Under the pieces are notes generated by a model. It saw only the letters and a program-made list of their open reading frames with translations. It made no database searches and was not told the DNA's origin. A DNA stretch of 59,788 nucleotides from Zetaproteobacteria bacterium (lineage in GTDB: Bacteria > Pseudomonadota > Alphaproteobacteria > Micavibrionales > Micavibrionaceae): the NCBI GenBank assembly GCA_002747015.1, contig NVXI01000010.1, positions 23,582 through 83,369 on the forward strand, read 5' to 3'. Both the position numbers and the translations under genes were made by a program. Every line of letters begins with the position of its first letter. The stretch's first letter is position 1. This document shows, piece by piece, positions 32,285 to 40,920 of the stretch.

Positions 32285-34444
32285 ATGCAGCAATTAGAAA
32301 AACTTCTTAAGACAATTCATGCATACCAGCCCGATCTCGATTTTGAGATTGTTGAAAAAGCCTATGCTTTTGCCAAAGAAATGCATGAGGGACAGTTTAG
32401 ATCGTCCGGTGAACCCTATGTCACGCATCCAGTTGAAGTTGCACAAATTTTAGCCGAAATGAAGATGGATATTACAACAATCGTAACGGCACTTTTGCAT
32501 GATACGGTTGAAGACACAGATGCGACATTTGAGGATTTGGAAAAGAATTTCGGGAAGTCTGTTTCTGATTTGGTGAATGGGGTGAGTAAGCTAACCCGTA
32601 TTGAAAGCCAAACATTAGAAGGAAAACAGGCGGAAAATTTTCGTAAACTTTTATTGGCGATGTCTGAAGATATTCGGGTTTTACTGGTGAAGCTATCTGA
32701 TCGTTTGCACAATATGCGTACGATGGGCGGTATTAAGAAAGTTGAAAAACGTCGTCGCATTTCGTTGGAAACATTAGAAATATACGCGCCTTTGGCAGAG
32801 CGTATCGGTGTGCATTTTATCAAAGAAGAGCTGGAGGATTTATGTTTTGAGCAGATTAATCCCGAAGCCAGAGAAAGTATAACAAACCGTCTTTCCTATC
32901 TTAGGAAAGAGGGTGTTGACGTTGTTGATGACATTATAGATGAGCTGACGAAGATATTACATGATGCGGGCGTTGAGGCCGAGGTTACGGGCAGGGAAAA
33001 GACGCGCTATTCTATTTGGAAGAAAATGCAGCGTAAAAATGTCGCGTTTGAACAGCTATCTGATATTATGGCATTTCGGGTGATTGTTGATAAATTGGAA
33101 GATTGCTATTTGGTTCTTGGAACGATCCATGGAAAATATCATTCTGTTCCTGGGCGTTTTAAAGATTATATATCTACGCCAAAGCCCAATGGTTATAAAT
33201 CTATTCATACCACGATTATGGGACCGCGGCGCCAACGCATTGAGGTGCAAATCAGAACGCATCAAATGCATGATGAGGGTGAGCTTGGTGTTGCCGCGCA
33301 TTGGGCGTATAAGGGGAGCAATCAGCCGCAAGAGCGTGATGTGACAAAGTATCGTTGGCTTCGTGAATTGTTGGAAATTTTAGAGCAAGAACAAAAGCCG
33401 GAGGATTTTTGGGAACATACAAAACTAGAATTATTCCAAGATCGGGTTTTTGTCTTTACGCCGCAAGGTGATTTGATTGAGTTGCCGAATGGTGCAACTT
33501 CCGTTGATTTTGCCTATGCGGTGCATTCTGCGATTGGTGATAAATGTGTGGGTGCCAAGATAAACGGGCGGATTGCACCACTGAACTCTCGTCTTACGAA
33601 TGGCGATCAGGTGGAGGTTATTACAGCGAAAACGCAAAACCCTTCCCCCACGTGGGAGCGTTTTGTGGTGACAGGTAAGGCGCGTTCACATATTCGTAAA
33701 TATGTTCGTAATCAGCAACGTGATGAATTTATTATCCTTGGTAAGGCTATGATTCAGAAGGTTTTTCGCCAAGAAGGGTATGAGTTTTCAGAAAAAGCCA
33801 TATCGGGTACGCTTAAACATTTTCGTTTGGAAGAGAGTGATGATGTTTATGCGAATATTGGTTCGGGTGTATTTGTTGCGCGTGATGTATTCAGATTAAT
33901 TTTCCCCAGTCATCAGGCCAAAATTATAAAGCGTCCATCCGAACATATGGATCGGGCGGTTATGGTACGTGACGGCGCGAATACTGATGGCCCAATGCCA
34001 ATTAAGGGCTTGATCCCTGGTATGGCGATGCATTTTGCGCGATGTTGTCACCCATTGCCTGGTGATCGGATTGTTGGCATTGTGACAACGGGTAAGGGCG
34101 TCACTATTCATACGATTGATTGTGAGACGTTAGAGACCTTTGCTGATACGCCGGAACGTTGGTTAGATGTTGCATGGGGGGATAGTGATGAAACATCAAG
34201 CGGGCAAGTCGGGCGTTTGTTCATGACGATGGTGAATGAAACGGGCGCATTGGGTAATGTTTCCACGGTGATTGGCCGTAATGGTGGTAATATAACCAAT
34301 TTGAAGATTACCAGCCGTTCACTTGATTTTTGGGAGATGACCCTTGATGTATTTGTACAAGATACGAAACATCTTAATAATGTTATTGCCGCTTTGCGCG
34401 CAACACCCGAAATTATTTCTGTGGAGAGGTCGCGGGGGCGATAG
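32285..34444 (+). CDS. rsh: Bifunctional (p)ppGpp synthetase/hydrolase (RSH family)
   Basis: A 719-residue long RSH enzyme controlling the stringent response. Domains in order: HD hydrolase with THPVEVAQIL, LLHDTVEDTDA and KLSDRLHNMRTM, all catalytic residues present; synthetase with RVIVDKLEDCY, then PGRFKDYISTPKPNGYKSIHTT; TGS with VFVFTPQGDLIELPNGATSVDFAY; a zinc-finger region with HFARCCHPLPGD; and ACT at the end with IGRNGGNITNLKITS. RFKD in the synthetase loop is the form found in bifunctional enzymes rather than in RelA (ExDD). The start at 32285 matches the usual N-terminus of the family; an ATG at 32258 adds nine residues. Neither has a good ribosome-binding site. Confidence 0.96.
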   Translation: MQQLEKLLKTIHAYQPDLDFEIVEKAYAFAKEMHEGQFRSSGEPYVTHPVEVAQILAEMKMDITTIVTALLHDTVEDTDATFEDLEKNFGKSVSDLVNGVSKLTRIESQTLEGKQAENFRKLLLAMSEDIRVLLVKLSDRLHNMRTMGGIKKVEKRRRISLETLEIYAPLAERIGVHFIKEELEDLCFEQINPEARESITNRLSYLRKEGVDVVDDIIDELTKILHDAGVEAEVTGREKTRYSIWKKMQRKNVAFEQLSDIMAFRVIVDKLEDCYLVLGTIHGKYHSVPGRFKDYISTPKPNGYKSIHTTIMGPRRQRIEVQIRTHQMHDEGELGVAAHWAYKGSNQPQERDVTKYRWLRELLEILEQEQKPEDFWEHTKLELFQDRVFVFTPQGDLIELPNGATSVDFAYAVHSAIGDKCVGAKINGRIAPLNSRLTNGDQVEVITAKTQNPSPTWERFVVTGKARSHIRKYVRNQQRDEFIILGKAMIQKVFRQEGYEFSEKAISGTLKHFRLEESDDVYANIGSGVFVARDVFRLIFPSHQAKIIKRPSEHMDRAVMVRDGANTDGPMPIKGLIPGMAMHFARCCHPLPGDRIVGIVTTGKGVTIHTIDCETLETFADTPERWLDVAWGDSDETSSGQVGRLFMTMVNETGALGNVSTVIGRNGGNITNLKITSRSLDFWEMTLDVFVQDTKHLNNVIAALRATPEIISVERSRGR

Positions 34445-34449
34445 GCTGT

Positions 34450-35124
34450 TCATTGGCTTTTTTGCCATGATGCTAAATATTGTGTAAGCAGTACTTGTTC
34501 AGTTGGATCAGTGAAATCGAAGACACATGAGAGGGATAATATTGGCGTCAGCTTCTCTATATAGTTTTGATGGGACAGCTCATATACACCGAATTGCTCC
34601 AGATGGTCATTGGTGAATTGTGTGTCGAGAATTTTATATCCCGCCTGACTAAGCCGCGCCACCAAATGCACCAACGTAACCTTGCTGGCGTCGCGCGCGG
34701 TTGAGAACATACTCTCACCAAAGAACGCGCCGCCCAAGGCAATGCCATAAAGCCCGCCAACCATTTTGCCATCCTGCCAGCATTCTATAGAATGGGCGTA
34801 CCCCTTGGCATGCAGCGCGCAATATGCGGTTAAAATTTCTGCGTTAATCCATGTCTCGCTACGGCTATCCGTTACAATTGCACAGGCTTTCATAACGCCT
34901 TCAAAATCAGTATTAATGCGAATGTCATAGTGCTGCCCACCGATTTTCATCTGGCGGACAGTTTTTCTTAAACGGCGCGGGATATGCATAGCAGGAATAG
35001 AAAGCTGCCCCCGCATTTCAGGGCAATACCAATGCACTTCGGGGTTATCCGCGCTTTGCGCCATCGGAAACAGGCCTTGCGAATAGGCTGCCAGCAAAAT
35101 ATCGGGTGTCAGTATAACTTGCAT
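34450..35124 (-). CDS. aat: Leucyl/phenylalanyl-tRNA--protein transferase
   Basis: A 224-residue enzyme that attaches Leu or Phe to N-terminal Lys or Arg of proteins, making them ClpS/ClpA substrates. Family patterns: DILLAAYSQGLFPMAQ, VHWYCPEMRGQL, HIPRRLRKTVRQ, TWINAEILTAYCALHAKGYAHSIE, GGLYGIALGGAFFGESMFS and LDTQFTNDHLEQFG. Length is normal. It is last in the aroQ-accB-accC-aat group of the minus strand, a gene order common in alphaproteobacteria. Together with clpS and clpA at the left end, the window carries the main parts of an N-degron pathway. Confidence 0.97.
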   Translation of the reverse strand: MQVILTPDILLAAYSQGLFPMAQSADNPEVHWYCPEMRGQLSIPAMHIPRRLRKTVRQMKIGGQHYDIRINTDFEGVMKACAIVTDSRSETWINAEILTAYCALHAKGYAHSIECWQDGKMVGGLYGIALGGAFFGESMFSTARDASKVTLVHLVARLSQAGYKILDTQFTNDHLEQFGVYELSHQNYIEKLTPILSLSCVFDFTDPTEQVLLTQYLASWQKSQ

Positions 35125-35157
35125 AGATCACAGTATGCCGTAAAGAAAAGGGGGAGG

Positions 35158-36525
35158 CTACTCTTTAGCGTTTTTCTCTTCAGCATGTTTCTCGGCTAAT
35201 TTATTCTCAAGCCACTGGATTGTATACTCACCTGATATAAATTCAGGTTGCTCTATAATCCACTCATGCAAAGGCAAAGTCGTCTTCACGCCCTCGACCA
35301 CAGTCTCGCGAATCGCGCGGGACAAACGTCTGATGCACTCCTTACGATTACGGCCATGAACAATCAACTTCCCAATCATCGAGTCATAATAAGGCGGTAT
35401 TGAATAGCCACCATATATAGCACTATCAAAGCGCACGCCCAAACCACCGGGCGCATGAAAACGTGTGATCATGCCGGGCGATGGCACAAATGTATCAGGA
35501 TCTTCCGCATTAATACGGATCTCGATGGCATGTCCGCGGAAACGGAAACCATTTTTATTAACCGTTAATGGCTCACCCGCCGCAACGCGGATTTGCTCGG
35601 CAATCAAATCGATACCGGTAATCATCTCGGTCACCGGATGTTCAACTTGGATACGGGTATTCATTTCCATGAAGTAAAATTTGCCGTTTTCGAACAAAAA
35701 CTCAATCGTCCCCGCGCCAAGATAGCCAAGATTACGCACCATATCCGCAGATAATTTTCCAATCTCTTCGCGTTGTTCTTGCGTTAGGATCGGTGAAGGG
35801 CCTTCCTCAAGTAATTTTTGGTGACGACGCTGGATCGAGCAATCACGTTCGCCCAGATGGATAGCATTCCCATGAGAATCACCAAAAACCTGAATTTCAA
35901 TGTGGCGAGGATTTGTCAAATATTTTTCAATATAGACCGTATCATCACCGAAGTTCGCTTTCGCCTCAATACGCGCGGTATGATAGGCCTCAACAAAATT
36001 TTCTGCGGCAGTCACAACCTGCATACCCTTACCACCGCCGCCACTGGCCGCCTTGATGATAATAGGGAAACCCATATCAATGGATGTTTGTAAACCGTCT
36101 TCGGCACTTTCAACGCCACCATCTGACCCCGGAACAACAGGCAATCCAAGCGCATCAACTGTTTGCTTTGCGCGTACTTTATCGCCCATTTGTTCAATAT
36201 GATCGGCAGATGGGCCAATAAAGGTAAAGCCGTGCTCTTCAACCATCCGTGCGAATTGTGCGTTTTCTGATAAGAACCCATAGCCCGGGTGAATGGCATC
36301 CGCACCCGTTAAAGCAGCAGCCGTTAAAATCGCAGGAATATTAAGATAGCTATCCTTACTCGCAGGTGGTCCGATACAAACAGACTCATCAGCCAAACGC
36401 ACCGCCATAGAGCTAGCGTCCGCTGTTGAATGAACAACAACACTGCCGATCTCCATCTCACGACACGCGCGAATGATACGAAGGGCGATTTCACCACGGT
36501 TGGCAATTAAAACTTTCTTAAACAT
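35158..36525 (-). CDS. accC: Acetyl-CoA carboxylase, biotin carboxylase subunit
   Basis: A 455-residue ATP-grasp enzyme that carboxylates the biotin of AccB, first half-reaction of fatty acid synthesis. The biotin carboxylase N-domain begins MFKKVLIANRGEIALRIIRACRE. The glycine-rich ATP loop is IKAASGGGGKGMQVV near residue 160. The metal and active-site region includes MEMNTRIQVEHPVTEMITG near residues 288-306, and the C-domain has YDSMIGKLIVHG. The short acidic/basic tail after residue 440 is variable. It lies 122 nt after accB, and the gap holds an unusual 65-nt imperfect palindrome. Confidence 0.98.
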   Translation of the reverse strand: MFKKVLIANRGEIALRIIRACREMEIGSVVVHSTADASSMAVRLADESVCIGPPASKDSYLNIPAILTAAALTGADAIHPGYGFLSENAQFARMVEEHGFTFIGPSADHIEQMGDKVRAKQTVDALGLPVVPGSDGGVESAEDGLQTSIDMGFPIIIKAASGGGGKGMQVVTAAENFVEAYHTARIEAKANFGDDTVYIEKYLTNPRHIEIQVFGDSHGNAIHLGERDCSIQRRHQKLLEEGPSPILTQEQREEIGKLSADMVRNLGYLGAGTIEFLFENGKFYFMEMNTRIQVEHPVTEMITGIDLIAEQIRVAAGEPLTVNKNGFRFRGHAIEIRINAEDPDTFVPSPGMITRFHAPGGLGVRFDSAIYGGYSIPPYYDSMIGKLIVHGRNRKECIRRLSRAIRETVVEGVKTTLPLHEWIIEQPEFISGEYTIQWLENKLAEKHAEEKNAKE

Positions 36526-36547
36526 AAATATTTATCCATCTATTTAT

Positions 36548-36612
36548 CTGGATCATCGTTACTCGCATCCTCACGTATAAGTTATACGCTTCGTCACTTA
36601 TGCCTTGTCCAG
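36548..36612. repeat. 65-nt imperfect palindromic element between accB and accC
   Basis: Nested inverted repeats share one centre near 36581: CTGGA/TCCAG at 36548-36552 and 36608-36612, GCAT/ATGC at 36565-36568 and 36600-36603, and CGTATAA-G-TTATACG at 36574-36588. The RNA of the accBC transcript would form a branched hairpin here. No T run follows, so it is not a simple terminator. It could modulate accB/accC expression or be a REP-like interspersed element; only one copy is in this window. Confidence 0.55.
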
Positions 36613-36647
36613 ACAAAAATACGAATAAATATGAACTGAGCTTTTAA

Positions 36648-37097
36648 TCATTCAATCACGAGCAGGACATCACCAAATTCGATTGGTTGTGCATTTTCAA
36701 CCAGAATTTGGATCACGGTACCGGATTTCTCGGCCTTAATCGGGTTCATAACCTTCATCGCCTCAATAATCAGCAACGTATCGCCTGCATTAACATTATC
36801 GCCTTTTTTCACAAAAGACGGTGATTCAGGGTCGGCTTGTAAATACGCCGTACCGACCATCGGGGATTTCACAGCCCCCGGATGCGCCGAAGCCACATTT
36901 GCAGGCGCGTCCATATTTGCTTTTTGTGGAACAGCAGGGTCAGAAGGCATCGCTGCAGCAACGCCGCCGCCTGCGATAATCGTATTGCCCTTACTCACGC
37001 GGATAGATTTTTCGCCATCGGCGACCTCTATTTCGGTTAAGCCCGTTTCATCTAGTAAACCTGCGAGTTCTTTGATCGCATCTGAGTCAATTTTCAT
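36648..37097 (-). CDS. accB: Acetyl-CoA carboxylase biotin carboxyl carrier protein
   Basis: A 149-residue protein carrying covalent biotin for acetyl-CoA carboxylase. The C-terminal biotinyl domain (about residues 75-149) has the acceptor lysine in IIEAMKVMNPIKAE, and GDTLLIIEAMK is typical. The N-terminal MKIDSDAIKELAGLLDETGLTEIEV is the standard AccB start, and a Pro/Ala linker joins the two. I use the ATG at 37097; the TTG directly before it is in frame but unlikely. It is followed by accC on the same strand and preceded 88 nt upstream by aroQ. Confidence 0.97.
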   Translation of the reverse strand: MKIDSDAIKELAGLLDETGLTEIEVADGEKSIRVSKGNTIIAGGGVAAAMPSDPAVPQKANMDAPANVASAHPGAVKSPMVGTAYLQADPESPSFVKKGDNVNAGDTLLIIEAMKVMNPIKAEKSGTVIQILVENAQPIEFGDVLLVIE

Positions 37098-37185
37098 CAA
37101 TAAATCTTATTGTTATTAATATTGTATTTTACTTTAAGCACCTGAATACAAAAGTTGAAGTAGAATGTCAAAGCATACGATACTT

Positions 37186-37620
37186 TTACTGTAAAACTTT
37201 TTTCAGTTCTTCTAACGCCATTTCATATCCCGAAGCGCCGTGACCTGCAATGACCGCGGTTGCCACCGATTCAATATAGGAAAAATGGCGGAATTTCTCC
37301 CTTTCTTTCGGATTAGATAAATGTACCTCTATGATCGGGCAATCCAATAGTTTCAAAGCATCATGCATTGCCACAGATGTATGCGTATAGGCTGCGGCAT
37401 TGATAATGATGCCACTGATAGATTTGCCAGCCTCTTGAATCCACGTCACTAGCTCTCCCTCATGGTTGGATTGTCTGAAATCGATATTAAAACCCAAGGA
37501 CTGCGCTTTCTCGGCGCATAGCACCTCTATATCATCCAAAGTCTGATGCCCGTATATTTCAGGCTCTCTCGTTCCAAGCATATTGAGATTAGGCCCGTTA
37601 AGAATTAGAATTGTTTTCAT
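37186..37620 (-). CDS. aroQ: 3-dehydroquinate dehydratase, type II
   Basis: A 144-residue dodecameric enzyme of the shikimate pathway converting 3-dehydroquinate to 3-dehydroshikimate. Family patterns: [19 protein letters not shown] at the N-terminus with the active-site Tyr, [46 protein letters not shown] and the C-terminal [11 protein letters not shown]. The order aroQ-accB-accC is conserved in alphaproteobacteria. The ATG at 37620 gives the exact family length. Confidence 0.98.
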   Translation of the reverse strand: MKTILILNGPNLNMLGTREPEIYGHQTLDDIEVLCAEKAQSLGFNIDFRQSNHEGELVTWIQEAGKSISGIIINAAAYTHTSVAMHDALKLLDCPIIEVHLSNPKEREKFRHFSYIESVATAVIAGHGASGYEMALEELKKVLQ

Positions 37621-37658
37621 ATTTACCCTGCCTAAGCTACTATTTTCATCACTTATTT

Positions 37659-38267
37659 TTAGGATCGTGCATCTTTAAATTTCGCTAAAAAATCTTCAAC
37701 TGTCACATCTGTTGTTTTTGGCATATAAATCGCTTTTTCTCCTATCAGAAAAGCGGGCATTCTGCCCAATCGCCATGCTTCAAAGAACTCTTTATTTTGT
37801 AGCGCATGCTCAAGAATTTCGGTTTTCATCATATCGCGGCTAAGCTGTTTTGTATCAAGCCCTATTTCTTTTGCATGGCGAAATAAAGATCTACGATTAT
37901 TGATTGGCCATTCTGTATTAATGACATCATGCAGCGCGATAAACTTCCCTTGTTCACCTGCAGCATAAACCGCGGTAATAAGTGTTTCCTCCCATTCATT
38001 GCTGTAAGTTACGCTGCGAGAAACATAGCGTACCTTTCCATCTTGCCTAATTGCCTCCATTAAAACCGAATGCAAAATGCGACAATGGGTGCAGTCATAT
38101 TTATTGAAATCGATAATAATAAGGTCGGAATCTGCGGGAGCATAGGCATATTGATCGGGAACATCATAAACCATAAATAAACCACGGCGTATCTCAATAA
38201 TCCCATAGGCCAAATAGCCAACAGCCAGAATCAAAAGAGCTGCCAAAACTTTATTAACATATCTCAT
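37659..38267 (-). CDS. Membrane-anchored DsbA-like thioredoxin-fold protein with CTHC site
   Basis: A 202-residue protein with an N-terminal membrane helix ([19 protein letters not shown], probably uncleaved) and a periplasmic DsbA-like domain. The active site is [17 protein letters not shown] with Cys59 and Cys62, and the cis-Pro loop is [16 protein letters not shown] is less common than CPHC of DsbA or CGYC of the neighbour and would change the redox potential; a role as oxidase, isomerase or reductase is open. It follows the second DsbA-like gene on the same strand after 47 nt and precedes aroQ after 38 nt. Confidence 0.82.
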   Translation of the reverse strand: MRYVNKVLAALLILAVGYLAYGIIEIRRGLFMVYDVPDQYAYAPADSDLIIIDFNKYDCTHCRILHSVLMEAIRQDGKVRYVSRSVTYSNEWEETLITAVYAAGEQGKFIALHDVINTEWPINNRRSLFRHAKEIGLDTKQLSRDMMKTEILEHALQNKEFFEAWRLGRMPAFLIGEKAIYMPKTTDVTVEDFLAKFKDARS

Positions 38268-38314
38268 TTGAAACTGTACCCTATAGAATTATGTATATGC
38301 GCCATAGTGAAGGT

Positions 38315-39085
38315 TTACTTACTATCCTGGGCTGCCCTTGCTTCTTTGATTGCCTTACGAAGTCCGTCAAGTCCAATATAACCAGGGTAGATTTGGTCGC
38401 CAACAATGAAACCAGGTGTTCCACGAATACCAAGAACTCTGGCCATTTCAGATGATTTTTCAATACTGGCAATAATTTTCGCAGAATTTGCATCTGCGCG
38501 CATTTTTTCAACATCTAAACCAATATCTTCAGCCAGCTTGTTATAGGCATCTTCGCTTTGACTACCTCGGTAATCCATCAAAGCCTTATGCATTTCGAAA
38601 TATTTTCCTTGCTCATGCGCCGCCATTGTTAGACTTGCCATTGCTTTGGAAGAAGGGCTTAAAATTGGCATTTCTTGAAAAACAACACGCAAATTCGTAT
38701 CTTCTTTCAAAAGCGTAAGGATATCGGCATAGGCTTTGCGACAATATCCGCAATTATAGTCAAAATATTCAACAACAGTGACATCGCCGTCAGGATTACC
38801 AGCAGAAGGTAAACCAGCATCTGTAAAATATTCAGCATAGTCTTTTAAATTTTGCTGTGCGGATTGTTGTGTTCTTTTTTCTTCTGATGCACGGAAATCA
38901 TCAACGGATTTCAAAATAGCTTCCGGATTTTCTGCAAGAAACTTTTTGAATAGAACTTCCAGTTCCTTTGTTTGCTCGGGCGTGAATGCTTCTGCCCGCG
39001 CATTATGTGCAGGTGCTAAAAGTGCCGCGCTGCATACGCCCATTGTAAGTACCAAAAACTTAAAATTCTTAATTGCTTTGTTCAA
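38315..39085 (-). CDS. DsbA/Com1-family periplasmic thiol-disulfide oxidoreductase
   Basis: A 256-residue exported protein. A signal peptide spans about residues 1-31 (FKFLVLTMGVCSAALLAPAHNARA). A charged helical N-terminal region follows, like the oligomerisation segment of ScsC or Com1-type proteins, and then a DsbA domain with EYFDYNCGYCRKAY (Cys112, Cys115) and cis-Pro loop IRGTPGFIVGDQIYPGY. I chose the TTG at 39085 because GAGGAG lies 7 nt upstream and the signal peptide then begins NKAIKNFKFL; the longer frame from 39100 starts inside this ribosome-binding site. The M48 protease gene is 56 nt upstream on the same strand. Confidence 0.88.
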   Translation of the reverse strand: MNKAIKNFKFLVLTMGVCSAALLAPAHNARAEAFTPEQTKELEVLFKKFLAENPEAILKSVDDFRASEEKRTQQSAQQNLKDYAEYFTDAGLPSAGNPDGDVTVVEYFDYNCGYCRKAYADILTLLKEDTNLRVVFQEMPILSPSSKAMASLTMAAHEQGKYFEMHKALMDYRGSQSEDAYNKLAEDIGLDVEKMRADANSAKIIASIEKSSEMARVLGIRGTPGFIVGDQIYPGYIGLDGLRKAIKEARAAQDSK

Positions 39086-39141
39086 AACATAACTCCTCAA
39101 AATATATTACTGTTCTATTATTCGTTCCCTTGACAAAAAAG

Positions 39142-40512
39142 TCACTCTTTTTTCGTCGTTTCTATAAAAGAAATAATATCTTTCGCCTTCAGCCAAAGTT
39201 TACTGCCCTCATTTTCGCTTTCTAAAACGCTTTGTGCATGCTGTTTTGCATAGGAAAAACGTCGTTGCAATACTGCTTCTTCCGCCAGATGTATCTTTGC
39301 ATTATTATGCTGATTAATGCGCCCATACGCTGTTGCTAAAAGACGATGAATACGCGTTGAGCGTGATTCATCACGTAAGGCACGCTCTAGATGCTCAATC
39401 GCTTGGCGTAATAAAGGTGGTTCGTTTTGATTTGCAGATTCGATTAAGGCATGTGCCAGAGCAATCCTGAACAGCGTTGCCTTTGGCATAATCTCAATTG
39501 CTTTTTTGTAATACGGGATGGCCTCTTTGATACGTGCAAAATCAACCAGCATTTGTCCTTTAAGCTCTAAAAAATATTGATTGTTCGGTTCATGCTTTAA
39601 CAAAGCATTAATGCGTTGCAGAGCATCATCGATCTGATTATTGCGATACGCTGCAATTGCGCGTGCATATTGTGCAGGTATGGATGTATCTTTATCATCA
39701 TAGAACCACGCAACTTTCTCGGGACTGATAAAACCAATCAATTTGGCTTTCATACGCGCATGTTGTTCTTGCCATGCTGTTGGGTAAGTACTTCCTTTAT
39801 AGGCAGATTCCGCTATACGTCGTTCCATGGCTTCTATACGACTGTTTATTAGGGGATGCGTGCGTACATATTCGCTTTGTTGGTTTTCGGGGGCAAAGCT
39901 ATCTGCTTTGAGTTTGTCCATAAAACTGGCCAGACCTGAAGGGTTGATTTTTGCTTTTTCTAAAAACCCTAAAGCGGCCTGATCTGCACTTGATTCGTGA
40001 ATACGGCTATGGGCGAGGTATCGTCGCTGTGCCAAGCTATTCCCCCCTAAAGATATCGCAGAGATAGCGTTTGAATCACCGCTGGCAACGGCGATACCTA
40101 CGCCTAGAATCATGCCCATAATACTTTCGTAAGACGCACGTTCCATTGCTTCGCGACTGCGAATAAGGTGACCGCCTGCGATATGACCTGTTTCATGGGC
40201 AATCACACCAATCAATTCACCTGGATTATCGGTTTTATTAATCAAACCTGTATAAAGAAAAATATTAGGTCCGCCCGCAACGAAGGCATTCACAGTATCG
40301 CTCTGCGCCAATATAATGCGAACCCCGTTCGGATCAAGACCGGCAGCCTCGAAAATAGGCGTACCCCATAAGCGCAGGGTGTTTTCTATCTCCGTATCAC
40401 GAATAAGGCTGGGCGCGCCTGCCCAAACGGGCGATATATTGACTGCTATTCCTGATATTAGGATAGCACCCGTAAGAAAAATTCTGAAATTGTTTTTAAA
40501 AAATACGTTCAT
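39142..40512 (-). CDS. Periplasmic M48 metalloprotease with TPR region (BepA-like)
   Basis: A 456-residue exported protein with a signal peptide ending near ISPVWA (residue 31). The M48 peptidase domain has the zinc motif HETGH (residues 106-110) in GVIAHETGHIAGGH and a downstream ESSADQAAL carrying the third ligand. The C-terminal half has TPR-like helical repeats (NQIDDALQRINALLKHEPNNQYFLEL and following). This is the BepA/YfgC layout, an enzyme that maintains or degrades outer-membrane proteins such as LptD. It is upstream of two DsbA-like genes, and BepA and disulfide formation both affect LptD maturation, so a shared role is plausible. Confidence 0.92.
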   Translation of the reverse strand: MNVFFKNNFRIFLTGAILISGIAVNISPVWAGAPSLIRDTEIENTLRLWGTPIFEAAGLDPNGVRIILAQSDTVNAFVAGGPNIFLYTGLINKTDNPGELIGVIAHETGHIAGGHLIRSREAMERASYESIMGMILGVGIAVASGDSNAISAISLGGNSLAQRRYLAHSRIHESSADQAALGFLEKAKINPSGLASFMDKLKADSFAPENQQSEYVRTHPLINSRIEAMERRIAESAYKGSTYPTAWQEQHARMKAKLIGFISPEKVAWFYDDKDTSIPAQYARAIAAYRNNQIDDALQRINALLKHEPNNQYFLELKGQMLVDFARIKEAIPYYKKAIEIMPKATLFRIALAHALIESANQNEPPLLRQAIEHLERALRDESRSTRIHRLLATAYGRINQHNNAKIHLAEEAVLQRRFSYAKQHAQSVLESENEGSKLWLKAKDIISFIETTKKE

Positions 40513-40528
40513 CGCCTAAACTACTTCA

Positions 40529-40876
40529 ATGTTTGAATTTCTTTGTTTTTGGGTTGACGCAATATGGATGCCGATTGCCTATTTTATTGTCCATAAAAAA
40601 CATCGTTGGTGGGCTCTTGGCTTTGTGATTATCTCCATGATACTTATCCGTCTATTGGCTGAAGTAATGATCTCTATCGGTTACGAGAACGGTATTATGG
40701 GATTTATGACGTCAAATGTCCACACCAGAGGTATAGCTGTTTCTAGTTTCTATTATATCTTATTTTTAATTTTGGCACATTTTTCTCCAAAAACCGAAGG
40801 TGTTGTCTTTATGGCCGCTTGTCTCAGTATTTTCTTTTCAATTTTTGTTACCGCCGCCTTCGTTATGCTGTTATAA
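40529..40876 (+). CDS. Small integral membrane protein, unknown function
   Basis: A 115-residue protein with three or four predicted membrane helices (FLCFWVDAIWMPIAYFIV, WWALGFVIISMILIRLLAEV, IAVSSFYYILFLILAHF, VVFMAACLSIFFSIFVTAAFVML). The loop HKKHRW after the first helix is basic, and the middle loop NGIMGFMTSNVHTRG is short. No family is recognised. It is divergent from the M48 protease, with starts only 16 nt apart, so their promoters overlap the coding ends, or it is read from within the protease gene. rlmE follows 44 nt later on the same strand. Confidence 0.65.
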   Translation: MFEFLCFWVDAIWMPIAYFIVHKKHRWWALGFVIISMILIRLLAEVMISIGYENGIMGFMTSNVHTRGIAVSSFYYILFLILAHFSPKTEGVVFMAACLSIFFSIFVTAAFVMLL

Positions 40877-40920
40877 GAACATTAAAATACTATGCTTAGA
40901 GCCATGTAGGAACGATAACG

